Source of the DNA: Actinomycetes bacterium
Lineage (GTDB): Bacteria; Actinomycetota; Acidimicrobiia; Acidimicrobiales; Palsa-688
Length of the DNA stretch: 19,344 bases
Reading direction: 5' to 3'
NCBI GenBank assembly: GCA_021808665.1
Contig: JAKBBA010000062.1
Coordinates: 1-19,344, forward strand
Below are positions 6,609-14,486 of this stretch, one piece after another. Each line of letters opens with the position of its first letter. Position 1 is the stretch's first letter. A model generated the notes under the pieces. That model ran no database searches. It had not been told where the DNA came from and saw only the letters and a list, made by a program, of their open reading frames with translations. The position numbers and the translations under genes were made by a program.

Positions 6609-7546
6609 AATCTGGTCGTGGAGGCGTGCTCGGCGACCGCCTTGGTCAAGGCGTTGACCTCTGCGAGCATCCAGGACTGGTAGTCGTAGCCTGGGGTGGG
6701 CATGGTCTCGTAGACGCCGACGATCGGGATTCCCTCCTTCTTTGCGAGGCTTTCGAAGGAGGCCGTGAGCGGGTCGGTCACCTGCTGGTTGTAGACGAAC
6801 ACTTTCAACTGGTGATCTCGCAAGAGGCTGTCCTCGAAGGTGACGTCCTCGGGGGAGGGGTCAGTGCCGTTCATGATGGCAGCCTGCAAGCTGAACGGAG
6901 TTCGGATGTCGCACCCGGCGGCTTGGAGCATGTAGTCGCCAACCGGCTCGGTAACCGCAACGGGCGTGGCTCCGTAGCGTGCCTTGAACGAGGCGAGCGC
7001 CTCGAGCCACGGGTCGAGGGACTTGTCGAACGATCCTACCTGCGCTTCGAAAAAGGCCCGATGGGCGGGTTCGAGATCCGACATGTCGGCTGCGACAGCC
7101 TTGGCGACAGCCGGCATTGTCGACGGGTCGTACCACAGGTGCGGGTTAGGTGTTGAGTCGGGGAGCCCAAGGAGGTCGGCGACGTCGACCACCTTTCGTT
7201 TGGGGTTTGGCGCTGCCGCCATGATCTTCTTAGCCCACGTGTCATAGCCGAGGCCGTTACGCACGACGAGGTCAGCCCCGGCGATCTCGGCAGCGACCGA
7301 GGTGCTGGCCTCAAAGGTATGGGGATCAGTGTTCGGGTTGGACTCTAAAGCAGCAACCGACACGTATGGACCCCCGATCTGGCTGATCACGTTCGCGTAC
7401 TCGTTCTCGGCGCCAACAGCCTTGACGACGCCGTCCTTTGGGGCAGCGCTTGAGCCGGTCCCTCCGCAGGCGGCGAACCCGAGGGTTCCCGCGCACAGCG
7501 CTGCTATCGCTGCGAGCCCTCTCCTGTATCGGCCTGTTCGTTCCAT
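6605..7546 (-). CDS. Metal-binding lipoprotein of an ABC importer (cluster 9, ZnuA/TroA-like)
   Basis: This is a 313-residue solute-binding protein. It has a lipoprotein signal: a basic N-terminus (RTGRYRRG), a hydrophobic stretch and a lipobox FAAC with Cys27 as the lipid anchor. Likely metal ligands are His76 (NTDPHTFEAS), His136 (NPHLWYD), Glu200 (VTEPVGDYM) and Glu280 (VYETMP). ZnuA proteins usually have His at the third position, while Mn/Fe binders such as PsaA have Glu there, so this set leans away from a classical ZnuA. The His-rich loop of proteobacterial ZnuA is absent. A strong Shine-Dalgarno (AAGGGGA) precedes the ATG. It is first in a four-gene operon and is controlled by the promoter/operator immediately upstream. 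The metal remains uncertain. Confidence 0.9.
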   Translation of the reverse strand: MERTGRYRRGLAAIAALCAGTLGFAACGGTGSSAAPKDGVVKAVGAENEYANVISQIGGPYVSVAALESNPNTDPHTFEASTSVAAEIAGADLVVRNGLGYDTWAKKIMAAAPNPKRKVVDVADLLGLPDSTPNPHLWYDPSTMPAVAKAVAADMSDLEPAHRAFFEAQVGSFDKSLDPWLEALASFKARYGATPVAVTEPVGDYMLQAAGCDIRTPFSLQAAIMNGTDPSPEDVTFEDSLLRDHQLKVFVYNQQVTDPLTASFESLAKKEGIPIVGVYETMPTPGYDYQSWMLAEVNALTKAVAEHASTTRL

Positions 7547-7580
7547 ACGCGTCCCCTTGAATGATGTGCAATCTACATAT

Positions 7581-7595
7581 TGAGAGTAAGTATCA
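7581..7595. promoter_or_regulatory. Fur/Zur-type 7-1-7 operator
   Basis: TGAGAGTAAGTATCA fits the Fur-family 7-1-7 palindrome TGATAATnATTATCA at 12 of 14 specified positions. It lies between the divergent transporter operon and the Fur-family gene and overlaps the -10 element of the operon promoter, the expected position for repression. Confidence 0.7.
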
Positions 7596-7617
7596 TATAC
7601 AGATCAGGACCCGTCAA
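7589..7617 (-). promoter_or_regulatory. Sigma-70 promoter of the metal-transport operon
   Basis: On the minus strand a -35 TTGACG (7617-7612) is followed after exactly 17 bases by a -10 GATACT (7594-7589). This is close to consensus in an AT-rich pocket of otherwise GC-rich DNA. It points toward the binding-protein gene, about 42 bases before its ATG. Confidence 0.65.
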
Positions 7618-7661
7618 GTTGGCTGGCGCCGGTGAAGTCTCGCTTGTGATACCCTACGTGG

Positions 7662-8093
7662 ATGGCGAGTGAAACGGTAAGAGACCGCATACTTGCTGCT
7701 GGGGAGAGGATCACCCCTCAACGCGACCTGATTGCGGGCGTGCTCGAGACGGCTCCTCGGCCGCTTAGTGCTTCAGGTCTCTATGAGGCTGTGGCGCGCC
7801 TCGATCCGGGGATAGGCCGGGCGACGGTGTTTCGGACGGTAGCAGCGCTTGAGCGTGCAGGTATCGTCGAGCAGCTGTCGCTACCCGGTGAGCGCTCCGG
7901 TTACCTGCTTTGCGCCACCGTAGGCCATCACCATCACCTCGTCTGCCAGCGATGTGGCAAGGTGTCAGATCTGCCCGAGGAGACGGTCGGGCCCTTTTTC
8001 GCGACGATCGAGTCCGATCACGGCTTTAGCGTCGACCATGCGAGCTTCAGCGTCTACGGCACCTGCGCAGGGTGCTCGGCTCGACTTGTTTAA
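7662..8093 (+). CDS. Fur-family metal-responsive repressor (Zur/Mur-like)
   Basis: This is a 143-residue Fur-family protein. The N-terminal winged helix is seen in RITPQRDLIAGVLETAPRPLSASGLYEAV and in RATVFRTVAALERAGIVEQL, the DNA-recognition part. The C-terminal half carries the conserved histidine cluster VGHHHHLVC (His89-92) and two CxxC pairs, Cys95/Cys98 and Cys135/Cys138, which make the structural zinc site. The gene is divergent from the metal-uptake operon with a Fur-type box between them, so it most likely represses that operon when the metal is plentiful. Whether it senses Zn (Zur) or Mn (Mur) cannot be read from these residues. The ATG at 7662 matches family length; the ribosome binding site is weak. 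Confidence 0.9.
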   Translation: MASETVRDRILAAGERITPQRDLIAGVLETAPRPLSASGLYEAVARLDPGIGRATVFRTVAALERAGIVEQLSLPGERSGYLLCATVGHHHHLVCQRCGKVSDLPEETVGPFFATIESDHGFSVDHASFSVYGTCAGCSARLV

Positions 8094-8114
8094 AGGTCCG
8101 TCGTAGGTCCTCGG

Positions 8115-8642
8115 TCAAGGTCGCCCGCGGGCCTGATACACCCGCTCGGCGAAAGCTTCCAGCATTTGAGTGCAGTCCTTCAGGCGCCGCTCGCCCTGAG
8201 ACGCACCAGGAGTACCAAAAACGTCCTTGGCCCGCAGGTCCCGGTACCACCGGCGAAGCCGGTCGACGTTGTGCTCCTCTTCGTCGAGCTCGGCCAGCGT
8301 GAACTTCTGCTTGTCTATCTCGCTGGTCAACTCCGCCTCGGCTTTGTCGCACTCGGCGCAGAACTCGACCCACTCGGCCTCACGTTCAGCGGTGAAAAGC
8401 GCCTCCAGCGCTGCGAGGGTGTCCTCCGATGCGGACACGTCGAAGCACAGCGCTTGACCGCCCGAGCGCCTTACGAGGGACACGGCTCGCTCGATGCCCT
8501 CGTCGAAGCGGTCGCCGGCAGGGATCGCCCAAGTAGCGGACTGCAAGGCCACCGCCCCTACGCGGCGCAGCTCCCGCCACACCGCCACCCGATCGCGTGA
8601 CTGGTCTCCGGTCAGCCGGTAGGTGAGGATACGCCAACTCAT
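8115..8642 (-). CDS. ChrB N-terminal-domain protein
   Basis: This is a 175-residue protein. It begins MSWRILTYRLTGDQSRDRVAVWRELRR and continues VGAVALQSATWAIPAG, the pattern of the ChrB N-terminal domain found in chromate-resistance regulators and in stand-alone actinobacterial proteins. The second half is highly charged and probably helical (EWVEFCAECDKAEAELTSEIDKQ, then RLRRWYRDLRAKDVF). The ChrB C-terminal domain and a chrA chromate transporter are absent, so a role in chromate resistance should not be assumed; DNA or nucleic-acid binding is possible. The ATG at 8642 fits homologues. A strong AGGGAGG sits about 16 bases upstream, unusually far, so the in-frame ATG at 8684 is a weaker alternative. 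It is convergent with the Fur-family gene. Confidence 0.72.
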   Translation of the reverse strand: MSWRILTYRLTGDQSRDRVAVWRELRRVGAVALQSATWAIPAGDRFDEGIERAVSLVRRSGGQALCFDVSASEDTLAALEALFTAEREAEWVEFCAECDKAEAELTSEIDKQKFTLAELDEEEHNVDRLRRWYRDLRAKDVFGTPGASQGERRLKDCTQMLEAFAERVYQARGRP

Positions 8643-8658
8643 GTAACAGACGCTACAT
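8641..8658. promoter_or_regulatory. Operator-like inverted repeat at the chrB-like start
   Basis: ATGTAACAGACGCTACAT has inverted ends (ATGTA/TACAT, with GTAnC/GnTAC inside). It lies between the Shine-Dalgarno and start codon of the ChrB-like gene and faces the PAP2 gene. The half-site CGCTAC recurs 25 bases away (8676-8681). A repressor site is possible but unproven. Confidence 0.35.
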
Positions 8659-8750
8659 CCTCCCTGAGAGATGTCCGCTACCATTTTGGAGTCTACTGTT
8701 CACCCCTAGGCAACCTTCCGTTAACCGGGTTACAGCCGGAGAAAGCTCCT

Positions 8751-9530
8751 GTGGAACGTCTCGTCGCCACCGCATTTCCATCTCAGACCCCGCCGGAGGC
8801 CCTCACCGGAGTTCCCGTGCTGGCACCCAAAGGTCTTAACAACTCTGTCTACTTGGGCCTCAACCACCTCTCCCGACAGACACCTTGGGCCCACGGATTC
8901 ATGCACGGCTACGCACTGTGGCTGGGGCCAGTACTTCTCGCCATCATTTTCGTAGTCGCCTACTGCGTGGCCTGGTGGCAGAGGTCCTCACACGCCACGA
9001 CACTCTTAGCCTTGGGAGGCATCGGCACCGTCGCGGCGCTCGGCCTCAACCAGCTCGTCGGTCACGCCGCCAAAGAGCTGCGTCCTTACGTGTCCCATCC
9101 TCAAGCCCTCGTGCTGGTAGCAAAGTCGAACGACTATGCGTTCCCCTCCGACCACTCGGTCCTCGCCGGTGGTCTGACAGTATCGATCCTTCTTGCGCTT
9201 TACGTGGGTTCCAGTCTTCGACTCCACGCCAAAGGCGGCTTTGGTGGTGCGTCAGTGCCAACCAGGCGAGCGGTCCGAGCGCTGCGCGTCTTGGCGGCAA
9301 CGAGCCTCGTTCTCGGCCTGTTCCTGTGCTTCGCGCGTGTGTACGTAGGGGCCCACTATCCAGGTGACGTGGTGGCGGGCTACCTGCTGGGGGCTGTAAC
9401 AGTCGTCGCAGTAGGCCTCCTGCGTCCAGTCGCCTTCCTGGCCGTTGACGCCGTCGACGCAACGGTGGTCGGAAACCTGTTCCGTAGACCGCCAACTGAG
9501 CTTTCGCGGGTTCGCTCGACGAACTCCTGA
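8751..9530 (+). CDS. PAP2-family membrane phosphatase
   Basis: This is a 259-residue integral membrane protein with about five membrane spans after residue 55. The three phosphatase motifs are present: KELRP (Lys108, Arg111), PSDH (132-135, catalytic His135; Asp replaces the usual Gly) and RVYVGAHYPGD (Arg196, His202, Asp206). Family members remove phosphate from lipid pyrophosphates such as undecaprenyl diphosphate (BcrC type), or from phosphatidic acid and phosphoinositides, at the outer face of the membrane. The PSDHS form is common in the BcrC-like group, so recycling of the undecaprenyl carrier is a reasonable guess. The GTG start at 8751 is supported by GGAG 9 bases upstream. It is divergent from the ChrB-like gene and convergent with the CYTH-CHAD gene. 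Confidence 0.88.
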   Translation: MERLVATAFPSQTPPEALTGVPVLAPKGLNNSVYLGLNHLSRQTPWAHGFMHGYALWLGPVLLAIIFVVAYCVAWWQRSSHATTLLALGGIGTVAALGLNQLVGHAAKELRPYVSHPQALVLVAKSNDYAFPSDHSVLAGGLTVSILLALYVGSSLRLHAKGGFGGASVPTRRAVRALRVLAATSLVLGLFLCFARVYVGAHYPGDVVAGYLLGAVTVVAVGLLRPVAFLAVDAVDATVVGNLFRRPPTELSRVRSTNS

Positions 9531-9643
9531 ACGGCTGAGAGGCTGGGGGTAATGCTGCTCGGTGGTATTCCTTGAGAATTATCTTCACCATCTTCCAGTT
9601 GATGGCGACGAAACGGTTTTCGGGGCCGGCTGGGAAGGGGCTC

Positions 9644-11173
9644 TTAAAGCCACTCGGCGAGAGGTCCTGCGCAGACGCGCCTCCATTCGGCCGGCCAGCG
9701 CCTGCGCAGCTTGGAGCGCTGTCTTCGTTCGGCGGCGATCAACAAGCCCGCCGCCACGCCCGCCGGCGGTGTCCGCTCCGCGGCATCTCGCAGCCAGGTT
9801 TCGGCGACCACACTGTCGTTGTAGTCGCCCAGAAAGCTCTGTATTTCGCCGAGTGCCACCGCGAGCGCACCAAGGTGGCGGTGCGCTAGAGGAGCTACGG
9901 CTTCGGTCGCATACCGAGCACGCTTGGCAAAGATGCGGACGCTATGCAGTTGGGAGTCCGACGGCTCGTTGCCGAGACGCTCCACCGCCGCGGCAAGGTC
10001 TCTAACGGATCGTCGCACGATCTGCTTCGCCATCTGGGAGGGGTCCGTGCCGGATAGCGTCTGGCTGGGGCGTAGCGGCGGGGAAGAGCACAGCTCTACC
10101 AGTACGTCGAGGATCTCCAGGTAGCGGGGGGATCTCAAGGCTTCGAGAAGGGCGTCCCGCGCGACGCCTCGCTGGGCGTCGAGCACGCCTAGGAGGGCAG
10201 GTCCCTGCCGGCTATCGTCCCCGCCGAGTGCCTTGACGTCACGGGACAGCCGGTCGGCGAGGACGTCAAGGTCGCGCGCTGCTCCCACCACGTCGCAGAG
10301 CCAGCCGATCTCGCGCCGGATTTGCGCGACCGCCGGTTTGTCGAGGATGGGTGCGAAGGTTCGCAGATCGGAGCGCAGCCGCCGTGTGCCGACGCGCAGC
10401 TGGTGGACGTCTTCCGGGCAGCCGCCCAGGCGCACGCCGGGGTCGTGACCGACAACTGCCAGCACCGAAAAGGCCAAGGCGTGCCCGATGACGTCGGCGA
10501 CGCCAGGGCTGCGACCGAGCGCCGGTACGGCAACATCAGCTGGTATCGCCGCTTGCGGGCCGAGAGCTCGCATCAACTTTGGGGTAGGGGTCTCCGCTCG
10601 GCAGCCGGCCTCGACGAGCCTGTCGACCGCCGCGTCGAGTAGCCGGCGGGCTCGACGCCCGGTGACGTAGACCTCGACTTCGACCTCGCGGAACGTGGCG
10701 AGCTTGCGCCCAGTCGAGGTCGCCGACACGGTGTCATCCACCACTTCAGCCACGACCCGGCCGCGGGCGTCGAGGATCTCGACGGGGCGCCGGAGCGTGG
10801 ACATCTCGCATACCGGCCCGAGGATCTGGCCCCGCGATATGGCAGTGACGAGGTCGACAGCCGAATCCGGGACCTGATCTGGCGGGCCTTCGAGGTCGAT
10901 CTCGGTTCGACTCAAGGAGCTTCTCTGGCGCATGCGGGGTAGTTTTAAGGTCCAACCCGACCGGCCTTCCCCGCTTCGGTAGCGAAGGGTTGACCCCGAA
11001 CGCGCTAAGCGAAGATCGGCTGTGTCGTAGTAGCGAGCGTCGAGGGTGACGACTGCGGCGGGTTTTGCTTCACAGCCTCTCAGTAATCCCGACAGCTCCG
11101 GCAGGACGAACCCGTCCGGCGCGAGCAGCTTCGCTTCGACCTCGACCGCCACCACAGGGCCGGGTTGAGCCAC
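9644..11173 (-). CDS. CYTH-CHAD domain protein (polyphosphate-related)
   Basis: This is a 509-residue two-domain protein. The CYTH (triphosphate tunnel) domain covers about residues 9-205 and starts with the EVEAK form of the ExExK motif (Glu11, Glu13, Lys15), followed by TLDARYYDTADLRLA and the RYRSGEG and WTLKLPR strands. The CHAD domain covers about 226-505, with the histidine/arginine helices DVHQLRVGTRRLRSDLR (His257) and LHSVRIFAKRARY (His410). CHAD is known to bind polyphosphate, and bacterial CYTH proteins hydrolyse triphosphate-type substrates, so it may bind or process inorganic polyphosphate or triphosphate. It starts at GTG 11173 without a clear ribosome binding site; a GTG seven codons later is an alternative. 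It is divergent from the PCD gene. Confidence 0.9.
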   Translation of the reverse strand: MAQPGPVVAVEVEAKLLAPDGFVLPELSGLLRGCEAKPAAVVTLDARYYDTADLRLARSGSTLRYRSGEGRSGWTLKLPRMRQRSSLSRTEIDLEGPPDQVPDSAVDLVTAISRGQILGPVCEMSTLRRPVEILDARGRVVAEVVDDTVSATSTGRKLATFREVEVEVYVTGRRARRLLDAAVDRLVEAGCRAETPTPKLMRALGPQAAIPADVAVPALGRSPGVADVIGHALAFSVLAVVGHDPGVRLGGCPEDVHQLRVGTRRLRSDLRTFAPILDKPAVAQIRREIGWLCDVVGAARDLDVLADRLSRDVKALGGDDSRQGPALLGVLDAQRGVARDALLEALRSPRYLEILDVLVELCSSPPLRPSQTLSGTDPSQMAKQIVRRSVRDLAAAVERLGNEPSDSQLHSVRIFAKRARYATEAVAPLAHRHLGALAVALGEIQSFLGDYNDSVVAETWLRDAAERTPPAGVAAGLLIAAERRQRSKLRRRWPAEWRRVCAGPLAEWL

Positions 11174-11260
11174 AATTTCAGTGTACGCCGAGAGCGACCG
11201 GTCGCGCGGCGTGACGGCTGAGGCGGCTATGCGGGCTCCGGGCGCGCGAGACTTCGGGAT

Positions 11261-11575
11261 GTGAGAGCGCTGAGCGATGCCGAGATAGCCGAAGCGAACC
11301 TAGCCGGATGGACTCATACGAGCGGCGCTCTGAGGGTAAGTTTCGCCGTGCCCGACTACGAGACAGCAGCAAGGTTCATCACCGACGTCGCACACTTGGC
11401 TGAGACAGCCAACCACCACCCCGACCTGTCGCTGCGCTACGGAGTCTTAGACGTCGTGTTGCGCACTCACCACCGCGACCTCGGAGTGACCGACCTGGAC
11501 GTCGACATGGCAGGGCAAATCGCCGTCTTGGCGGCTGCCCATCGTCTCGAAGTCCGCCGTCGGGAGGATTGCTAA
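11261..11575 (+). CDS. 4a-hydroxytetrahydrobiopterin dehydratase (pterin-4a-carbinolamine dehydratase)
   Basis: This is a 104-residue protein of the PCD/DCoH family, which dehydrates the 4a-hydroxy pterin produced by aromatic amino acid hydroxylases. The active-site signature is seen as ETANHHPDLSLRYGVLDVVL (His52, His53, Tyr60), followed by RTHHRDLGVTDLD. Length and motif order are normal for the family. No pterin-dependent hydroxylase is in the window; in such cases the protein may serve molybdopterin or general pterin salvage, which is speculative. It starts at GTG 11261, 87 bases from the divergent CYTH-CHAD gene. TldD follows after 9 bases, so it probably leads a three-gene transcript. 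Confidence 0.9.
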   Translation: MRALSDAEIAEANLAGWTHTSGALRVSFAVPDYETAARFITDVAHLAETANHHPDLSLRYGVLDVVLRTHHRDLGVTDLDVDMAGQIAVLAAAHRLEVRRREDC

Positions 11576-11584
11576 GGTTCGAAG

Positions 11585-13087
11585 GTGCCCGGACTCGACG
11601 AGAGCTTCTTGGAGCTGCCGTTAAGCGGCGTTTGCGAAGCGGCGCTCGGTCGGGCCCGTCAGCTCGGCTGCGCCCACGCCGAGGTGCGGGTCGAGCGCAT
11701 CAGGACTCAGTACGTCGCTGTCAGAGACGGGGCTTTGGAGACCTCGCTCGACGACACCGAGATCGGTATCGGAGTCCGGGTCTTCCACCAAGGCAGCGTC
11801 GGCTTCGCCGCCGCCGCTTCCGTGTCAGTCGAAGAGGCGGTTCGTCTCGCTGGGGAGGCCGTCGAGCTTGCTAAGGTCGTCTCCCTTGCACTCGGGGGGC
11901 CGGTGCAGCTTTCGCCTGAACCGGTCTGGGCTGACGCCGTGTGGGTGGCACCATACGAGAGCGACCCGACGCGGGTACCTCTCGCCGACAAAGCGGATCT
12001 TCTCGCGTCCTGGACGTCGGGGCTGATCTCTTCGCCCGGCGTCGACCACGCAACCGGATCGGTCACAGCCGTCTGCGAGGACAAATACTACGCCGACATG
12101 GCAGGCACCTCGACCCTTCAACGGAGGGTCCGCGTCCACCCCGTGGTGGAAGCAGTTTCCCTCGGCGGTCCCGGCGGCTTCGAGACCATGCGAACGGTCG
12201 CACCGCCGATGGCCAGAGGCTGGGAAGGACTGCTCGGAGCCGGCTGCGACATCGCCGGCGAGGTAGACGCGCTGCCCGAACTGCTACGCGAACGGCTAGC
12301 CGCTCCGTCCGTCGAACCGGGACGTTACAACCTGGTGGTGGACCCGACCAACCTGTGGCTGACAATCCACGAGTCGATCGGCCACGCCACCGAGCTCGAC
12401 AGGGCCCTCGGGTACGAGGCGGCCTACGCCGGGACGTCGTTCGCTCGCCCGGAGATGGTCGGCGACCTTCGCTACGGGTCCGAGCTAATGAACGTGGTCG
12501 GTGACCGTACACGGCCCTACGGGTTGGCGACAGTCGGCTTCGACGACGAGGGCGTCGCAGCGCAGTCTTTCGACATTGTCCGCGACGGCGTCCTGGTCGG
12601 ATTCCAACTGGACAGGCGAATAGCTGCAGCGGCAGGCCAGGAGCGCTCCAACGGCTGCGCCTTCGCGGACTCGCCTTTGCACGCGCCTCTCCAGCGCATG
12701 GCGAACGTGTCACTGCTCAGCGCCCCGGGCGGCCCGAGCACCGAGGAGCTTATCGACGGGTGCGGCGACGGCATCTACGTGGTAGGGGATAAGAGCTGGT
12801 CCATCGACATGCAAAGGCACAACTTCCAGTTCACCGGTCAGCGCTTCTACGCGATCCGCTCTGGACGCCTCGCCGGCCAGTTACGTGATGTCGCGTACCA
12901 GGCGACCACCACGGAGTTCTGGGGGTCCATGGACGGGGTCGGCGGGGAGGGGACCGTGGTGCTCGGCGGAGCGTTCAACTGCGGCAAGGGCCAGCCCGGG
13001 CAGGTCGCCCCGGTCGGCCATGCGTGTCCCTCGGCCAGGTTCTGTAACGTCAACGTGCTGAACGTCCGTCACGAGTCCGGCCGTTGA
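11585..13087 (+). CDS. tldD: Metalloprotease TldD
   Basis: This is the 500-residue zinc-dependent subunit of the TldD/TldE protease. The metal site HESIGH (His262, Glu263, His267) matches the family HExxxH motif. The conserved GIGVRVF segment (about 61-67) in the N-terminal domain and the C-terminal stretch VVLGGAFNCGKGQPGQ are also present. In E. coli the TldD/TldE heterodimer degrades unfolded peptides inside a closed chamber and matures microcin B17 and the CcdA antitoxin. The substrate here is unknown, and no peptide-precursor gene is visible nearby. The GTG start at 11585 follows the PCD gene by 9 bases, and the stop overlaps the TldE start. Length is close to that of E. coli TldD (481). 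Confidence 0.93.
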   Translation: MPGLDESFLELPLSGVCEAALGRARQLGCAHAEVRVERIRTQYVAVRDGALETSLDDTEIGIGVRVFHQGSVGFAAAASVSVEEAVRLAGEAVELAKVVSLALGGPVQLSPEPVWADAVWVAPYESDPTRVPLADKADLLASWTSGLISSPGVDHATGSVTAVCEDKYYADMAGTSTLQRRVRVHPVVEAVSLGGPGGFETMRTVAPPMARGWEGLLGAGCDIAGEVDALPELLRERLAAPSVEPGRYNLVVDPTNLWLTIHESIGHATELDRALGYEAAYAGTSFARPEMVGDLRYGSELMNVVGDRTRPYGLATVGFDDEGVAAQSFDIVRDGVLVGFQLDRRIAAAAGQERSNGCAFADSPLHAPLQRMANVSLLSAPGGPSTEELIDGCGDGIYVVGDKSWSIDMQRHNFQFTGQRFYAIRSGRLAGQLRDVAYQATTTEFWGSMDGVGGEGTVVLGGAFNCGKGQPGQVAPVGHACPSARFCNVNVLNVRHESGR

Positions 13088-14469
13088 GCACCTCCCAAGA
13101 GCCAGCTGCGGCTGTCGCGCAGCGGATCCTCGAAGGCGCCGGCGGTGAAGCCTGCGTCTTGGTGGACGATATGAGCGAGGTGGACGTCCGCTTCGCCAAC
13201 AATACGATCACCTCCGACGGCCGGCGAAGGCTCAGGCGGGTCAGCGTCGTTCGCTACGTGGACGTGCCCGGCGGACGCTCCGCGGGTTCGGCGTCCGCCA
13301 CAGGCGACGTGGACGTCGAAGCGCTCCTCGGTGCAGCGGAACTAGACGCGCTAAGCGCCGCCCCTGCCGACGACGCCGCGGGGCTGCTCGACGGCGGCCA
13401 AGACGGCGACGCCTATCTTCCGGCGCCCGAGGTGGAGCCGTCGAGCCTTTCGGCGCTGTTAGGCGAGCTGGGAGACGTGCTGCGTCGCTCGGCGACCCAG
13501 CGTCGCGTTGCAGCGGGTTTCGTCGAGGGGAGCGTAGTGACGACGACGGTCGCGTCGACGGCGGGGACAATGCGCCGTCACGTGACTCCCACAGCAAAAG
13601 TTCAGCTGACGCTGCGTGACATTTCGACGGGCGCGTCCGTGTGGGCCGGAAGCGGAGCTGGCTCGATGGCAGGGCTTTCCCTAGCCGAGCTCGAAGCGTC
13701 GCTCGACGTCCGGCTCGGCTGGTCCACGCGCAGGATCGACCTCCCCGCAGGGCGCTACCGGACGATCCTGCCACCCGACGCCGTCGCCGACATGGTTCCA
13801 CTCGCCGCTCAGGCCGCCAGCGGTCGCGATGCCATGGAGGGACACAACGTCTACTCGGCGTCGGGTTCGCAAACCAGGATCGGCCAGCGCCTCTTCGACG
13901 TGCCGTTCAACTTGCGCACTGACCCTGAAGAGCCGGGCTTGGAGGCGATCCCTTTCGTCGCCGCGAGAGCTTCGAGCGGGGACGTCTCAGTATTCGACAA
14001 CGGTGCTCTGATAGGACGGCAGACTTTCGTCGAGGACGGCATCCTGAGACGGCTCTTGTGGAGCCGCGCTGGCGCTGCGAGAGCCGGAGCGCAGGCGACG
14101 TTCCCCGGCGACAACTTGATTTTGGAACTTCCCGGTTCGGCCTCCTCGACACGGGACCTGATCTCCGGTACCGACCGGGCGCTGCTAGTAACTTGCCTCT
14201 GGTACATCAGGGAGGTGGATCCCGCGACCCTTCTGCTCACCGGTTTGACACGAGACGGCGTGTATCTGGTGGAGGCGGGTGAGGTCGTAGCGGCTGTCAA
14301 CAACTTCCGTTTCAACGAGAGCCCCCTCGACGTGCTGGCCCGGGTCAGCGCCACCGGCCGGACGGAGAGGGCGTTGTCGAGGGAGTGGAACGAGTGGTTC
14401 CCCCGCACCGCGATGCCCGGGCTCGTCGTCGAGGACTTCAACTTCTCGTCTGTGAGTCCTGCTACCTGA
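13084..14469 (+). CDS. tldE: TldE/PmbA, partner subunit of TldD
   Basis: This is a 461-residue protein of the PmbA/TldE branch of the U62 family. It follows TldD with a 4-base overlap (TTGA: TTG start and TGA stop), so translation is coupled and a 1:1 complex is likely. It lacks the HExxxH zinc motif, as expected for TldE, which completes the chamber without a metal. Recognisable parts are the N-terminal strand VDVRFANNTITSDGRRRLRRVSVVRYVD, the middle segment VYSASGSQTRIGQRLFD and the C-terminal domain with LLLTGLTRDGVYLVEAGE. The TTG start is unusual but the overlap and family N-terminus support it. Confidence 0.9.
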   Translation: MSTSQEPAAAVAQRILEGAGGEACVLVDDMSEVDVRFANNTITSDGRRRLRRVSVVRYVDVPGGRSAGSASATGDVDVEALLGAAELDALSAAPADDAAGLLDGGQDGDAYLPAPEVEPSSLSALLGELGDVLRRSATQRRVAAGFVEGSVVTTTVASTAGTMRRHVTPTAKVQLTLRDISTGASVWAGSGAGSMAGLSLAELEASLDVRLGWSTRRIDLPAGRYRTILPPDAVADMVPLAAQAASGRDAMEGHNVYSASGSQTRIGQRLFDVPFNLRTDPEEPGLEAIPFVAARASSGDVSVFDNGALIGRQTFVEDGILRRLLWSRAGAARAGAQATFPGDNLILELPGSASSTRDLISGTDRALLVTCLWYIREVDPATLLLTGLTRDGVYLVEAGEVVAAVNNFRFNESPLDVLARVSATGRTERALSREWNEWFPRTAMPGLVVEDFNFSSVSPAT

Positions 14470-14486
14470 AAGCCCCGCGAATGCTG

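Noticed and set aside
7926..7940. His-rich run in the Fur-family protein that looks like a tag
   Set aside because: Histidines in this position are a normal part of Fur-family metal-binding regions.
9562..10005. Plus-strand open frame opposite the CHAD domain
   Set aside because: It is antisense to a well-supported CYTH-CHAD gene and lacks recognisable motifs.
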